Assembly: GCF_025143365.1 (NCBI RefSeq)
Contig: NZ_JALXPE010000025.1
Coordinates: 1 to 55,995, forward strand
Length of the DNA stretch: 55,995 bases
Direction: 5' to 3'
DNA from: Microbacterium sp. p3-SID336
Lineage (GTDB): Bacteria; Actinomycetota; Actinomycetes; Actinomycetales; Microbacteriaceae
Part shown: positions 53,620 to 55,995 of the stretch, in pieces
How the letters are laid out: each line of letters starts with the position of its first letter
Numbering within the stretch: the first letter of the stretch is position 1
The notes under the pieces: model-generated
Databases searched by the model: none
What the model saw: only the letters and a program-made list of their open reading frames with translations
What the model was told of the DNA's origin: nothing
Translations under genes and position numbers: made by a program

Positions 53620-55968
53620 TCAGCGCTTCAGCACCGCGCGGGTCGTGACCTCCGGTCTCAGGTCGAGCCGACGCAGCAGCTGGGCGTTGAGCGCCACCAC
53701 GATCGTCGACAACGACATGAGCACGGCACCCACCGACATCGGCAGCACGAACCCGATCGGCGCCAGCACGCCCGCCGCGAGCGGGACCGACAGCAGGTTG
53801 TACCCCGCGGCCCACCACAGGTTCTGCTTCATCTTGCGGTACGACGCCCGCGACAGCTCGATCACCGAGAGGACCGAACGCGGATCGTCGCCGGCCAGGA
53901 TGACCCCGGCCGAGGCGATCGCGACATCCGTGCCCGCACCGATCGCGAGCCCGACGTCTGCCTGCGCCAGCGCGGGAGCGTCGTTCACGCCGTCGCCCAC
54001 CATCGCGACCCGGCGTCCCTCGCCCTGAAGCTCCTGCACCTTGGCCGCCTTGTCCTCCGGGCGCACGCCCGCGAACACCCGATCGATGCCGAGATCGGCG
54101 GCCACGGTGTGCGCCACCGCCTCCGCGTCGCCCGTGATCATGACGACCTGCACTCCCAGCGCGTGCAGCGCATCGACCGCCTCGCGCGACTCCGCCCGCA
54201 CCCCGTCGGCGAGCTTGAGCGCGCCGATGACCTTGCCGTCGCGCACGACGTGCAGGATGATCGCGCCGTCCGCCCGCCACTGCTCGGCCACCGAGAGCTC
54301 CTCGGCTCCCTCCTCCGTGAGCAGGTGCGGCCCGCCCACGCGCACCGTGGCGCCGTCGACGGTCGCCGTGACACCCACCGCCGGCGACGACGTGAAGTCG
54401 CGGCTCGCGGGGACCGCCAGGTTCCGGTCCTTCGCGGCGCGCACGATCGCCTTCGCCAGAGGGTGCTCGCTGTCGGCCTCCGCCGCCGCCGCGAGTGCCA
54501 GCACCTGATCCGCCTCGAGGTCTCCGGCGACGGACACCTCGGAGACCACCGGCTCGCCCTTGGTCAGCGTGCCCGTCTTGTCGAACAGGACCGTGTCCAC
54601 CGTGCGCATGCTCTCCAGCGCGAGACGGTCCTTGACCAGCACTCCACCGCGGGCGGCACGCTCGGTCGCGATCGACACGACGAGCGGGATCGCGAGTCCC
54701 AGCGCATGCGGGCAGGCGATCACGAGCACGGTGATCGTGCGGATCACGGCGTCGTCGGGAAGGCCGAACAGGGTCCAGACGACCGCGGTGATCGCGGCGG
54801 CGCCCAGCGCGAACCAGAACAGCCAGCCCGCGGCGGTGTCGGCGAGCCGCTGCGCGCGGGAGGACGAGTTCTGCGCCTCGGTGACCAGGCGCTGGATGCC
54901 GGCGAGGGTCGTGTCGTCACCGGTCGCGGTGATCTCGACGCGCAGGCCGGAGTCGGTGGCGACGGTGCCGGCCGTGACCGTGTCTCCCACGCCGCGCGAC
55001 ACGGTGCGCGACTCGCCCGTGACCATGGACTCGTCCATCGACGCGCGGCCGTCCACGATGCGGCCGTCTGCGGGGATGCTGCCGCCTGGGCGGACGACGA
55101 CCACGTCACCCACTCGGAGGTCCGCCGGTGCGACCCGCACGACCTCGTCGCCCTCCACGCGCTCCGCCTCGTCCGGCAGCAGCGCCGCGAGCGAGTCGAG
55201 CGCCGAGGTGGTCTGGGCGAGCGAGCGCATCTCGATCCAGTGGCCGAGCAGCATGATGACGATCAGCAGTGCGAGCTCCCACCAGAAGTCGAGCTCGTGA
55301 TGCAGCAGCCCGAGGCTGGCGCCCCACGAGGCCACGAACGCGACCGTGATGGCCAGCGCGATCAGGAGCATCATCCCTGGCTTGCGCGCGCGGAGCTCGG
55401 ACACGGCGCCCGTGAGGAACGGCCTGCCGCCCCAGATGTACATGACGGTGCCGAGCACCGGAGAGACCCACGCGAGTCCGGGGACGTCGGGCAGCGAGTA
55501 GCCGAGGATCATCGCGAACATGCCGGACAGCACGACCGTGGGGACCGCGAGCACGAGCATGATCCAGAACAGTCGCCGGAACTGCGCGACGTGATCGCCG
55601 TGACCACCGTGGCCGCCGTGGCCCGCGTGGGCGTCGTGACCGCCGTGGCCCGCGTGGGCGTCGTGGCCCGCGTGGGCATCGTGATCGGCAACGCTGCCGT
55701 GGCCCCCGTGGCCGCCGTGGCCCGCCTGCGCGTCATGGCCGCCGTAGCCCGCCTGCGCGTCATGGCCGCCGTAGCCCGCCTGCGCGTCGTGGCCGCCGTG
55801 GGCATCATGGCCCGCCTGCGCGTCGGAGCCGCCGTGGGCATCGTGGCCCGCGGCATCGTGGCCCGCGGGGGCGTGGCCCGCGTGGGCGTCGGCGGTCGCC
55901 GGCGCGGGATGGGGGTCCGTGCCGGCGGGGGCGTCGTGCGGGGTGTGGTCGTGGTGCGGGGTGCTCAT
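53620..55968 (-). CDS. Copper-type P1B ATPase (CopB-like, CPH motif)
   Basis: 782 aa from ATG 55968, which has GAGGGAAC upstream. The first 130 residues are a metal-binding leader with about 29 His in HGGH, DAHAG and DAQAG units instead of CXXC domains. Then come eight membrane helices, the actuator TGES, the CPH ion motif in IACPHALGLAIP, DKTGTLT, the SEHPLAKAI loop and GDGVNDAPAL. CPH and a His-rich N-terminus are the marks of CopB-type (P1B-3) pumps that export copper or silver. No CsoR, CopZ or other copper gene adjoins within the window. Confidence 0.94.
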   Translation of the reverse strand: MSTPHHDHTPHDAPAGTDPHPAPATADAHAGHAPAGHDAAGHDAHGGSDAQAGHDAHGGHDAQAGYGGHDAQAGYGGHDAQAGHGGHGGHGSVADHDAHAGHDAHAGHGGHDAHAGHGGHGGHGDHVAQFRRLFWIMLVLAVPTVVLSGMFAMILGYSLPDVPGLAWVSPVLGTVMYIWGGRPFLTGAVSELRARKPGMMLLIALAITVAFVASWGASLGLLHHELDFWWELALLIVIMLLGHWIEMRSLAQTTSALDSLAALLPDEAERVEGDEVVRVAPADLRVGDVVVVRPGGSIPADGRIVDGRASMDESMVTGESRTVSRGVGDTVTAGTVATDSGLRVEITATGDDTTLAGIQRLVTEAQNSSSRAQRLADTAAGWLFWFALGAAAITAVVWTLFGLPDDAVIRTITVLVIACPHALGLAIPLVVSIATERAARGGVLVKDRLALESMRTVDTVLFDKTGTLTKGEPVVSEVSVAGDLEADQVLALAAAAEADSEHPLAKAIVRAAKDRNLAVPASRDFTSSPAVGVTATVDGATVRVGGPHLLTEEGAEELSVAEQWRADGAIILHVVRDGKVIGALKLADGVRAESREAVDALHALGVQVVMITGDAEAVAHTVAADLGIDRVFAGVRPEDKAAKVQELQGEGRRVAMVGDGVNDAPALAQADVGLAIGAGTDVAIASAGVILAGDDPRSVLSVIELSRASYRKMKQNLWWAAGYNLLSVPLAAGVLAPIGFVLPMSVGAVLMSLSTIVVALNAQLLRRLDLRPEVTTRAVLKR
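55578..55945 (-). repeat. Coding repeats of the His-rich leader
   Basis: Repeated units such as GGHDAQAGY, DAHAGH and GHGGHGGHG, encoded by near-identical short DNA repeats. The tract can expand or contract in frame and is a likely site of length variation. Confidence 0.8.
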
Positions 55969-55995
55969 GGATGTTCCCTCCAACGTCGATGATGC

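Noticed and set aside
55578..55945. Regular repeats resembling a CRISPR array
   Set aside because: They are short, in frame, and encode His/Gly/Asp/Ala units of the P-type ATPase leader; no unique spacers or cas genes exist.

Overview
The window is a gene-dense stretch of a high-GC actinobacterial chromosome. The gene order argS...lysA-hom-thrB-rho-prfA...prmC-tsaC-wecA-atpIBEFHAGDC, the Rho with a long low-complexity N-terminus, the RG/NR-rich tract and the many GTG starts all point to Microbacteriaceae, most probably Microbacterium. The genus is inferred from overall resemblance, not from a marker gene. I see no prophage, insertion sequence, integrase, CRISPR array or rRNA. No gene-free stretch exceeds about 250 bases.

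Layout. 53-4720: a zinc alcohol dehydrogenase, a truncated-type RNB ribonuclease, an AlaX-like editing hydrolase and ispG. 4803-6822: a trp attenuator (11-codon leader with tandem Trp codons, competing hairpins) driving a fused anthranilate synthase. 6845-16092: site-2 protease, YcnI copper protein with a membrane partner, an atypical MurE-like ligase, dxr, an FKBP lipoprotein, a PlsC acyltransferase, OsmC and an asparaginase. 16165-21745: an orphan EccC/EssC-like tandem ATPase behind a PP2C phosphatase, a 32-codon small ORF, a proline-rich membrane protein and YaaA.

21766-32065 (minus strand) is the F1Fo ATP synthase operon, preceded by an AtpI-like protein, a WecA/MraY-type transferase, the tRNA t6A synthase TsaC/YwlC and PrmC. 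cysK-cysE and a holin-like gene sit between prmC and prfA. 34133-41134 holds prfA, rho, thrB, hom and lysA. 41240-48040: a BrkB membrane protein, a hydrolase-TetR-hydrolase operon with a clear operator, an LmeA-like protein, argS and an SGNH hydrolase. 48057-53600: tRNA-Arg(CCG), a small ORF, nhaA, an alcohol dehydrogenase translationally coupled to an 11-codon upstream ORF, an NTF2-like protein and an O-antigen-ligase-like membrane protein. The window ends in a CopB-type P1B ATPase with a very His-rich N-terminus.

Two themes link the regions. First, at least sixteen start codons lie 6-7 bases after a TANNNT -10 hexamer, most often TAGGCT, which is the geometry of leaderless mRNAs. This rule fixes several starts, reveals small ORFs and suggests that the trp leader peptide itself is translated from a leaderless transcript. 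Second, a shared element (GCGTCAA, then CCCCT and GGGGAC) lies upstream of the -10 of two unrelated genes, BrkB and the second alcohol dehydrogenase. Promoter and RNA calls are pattern readings and have not been tested.
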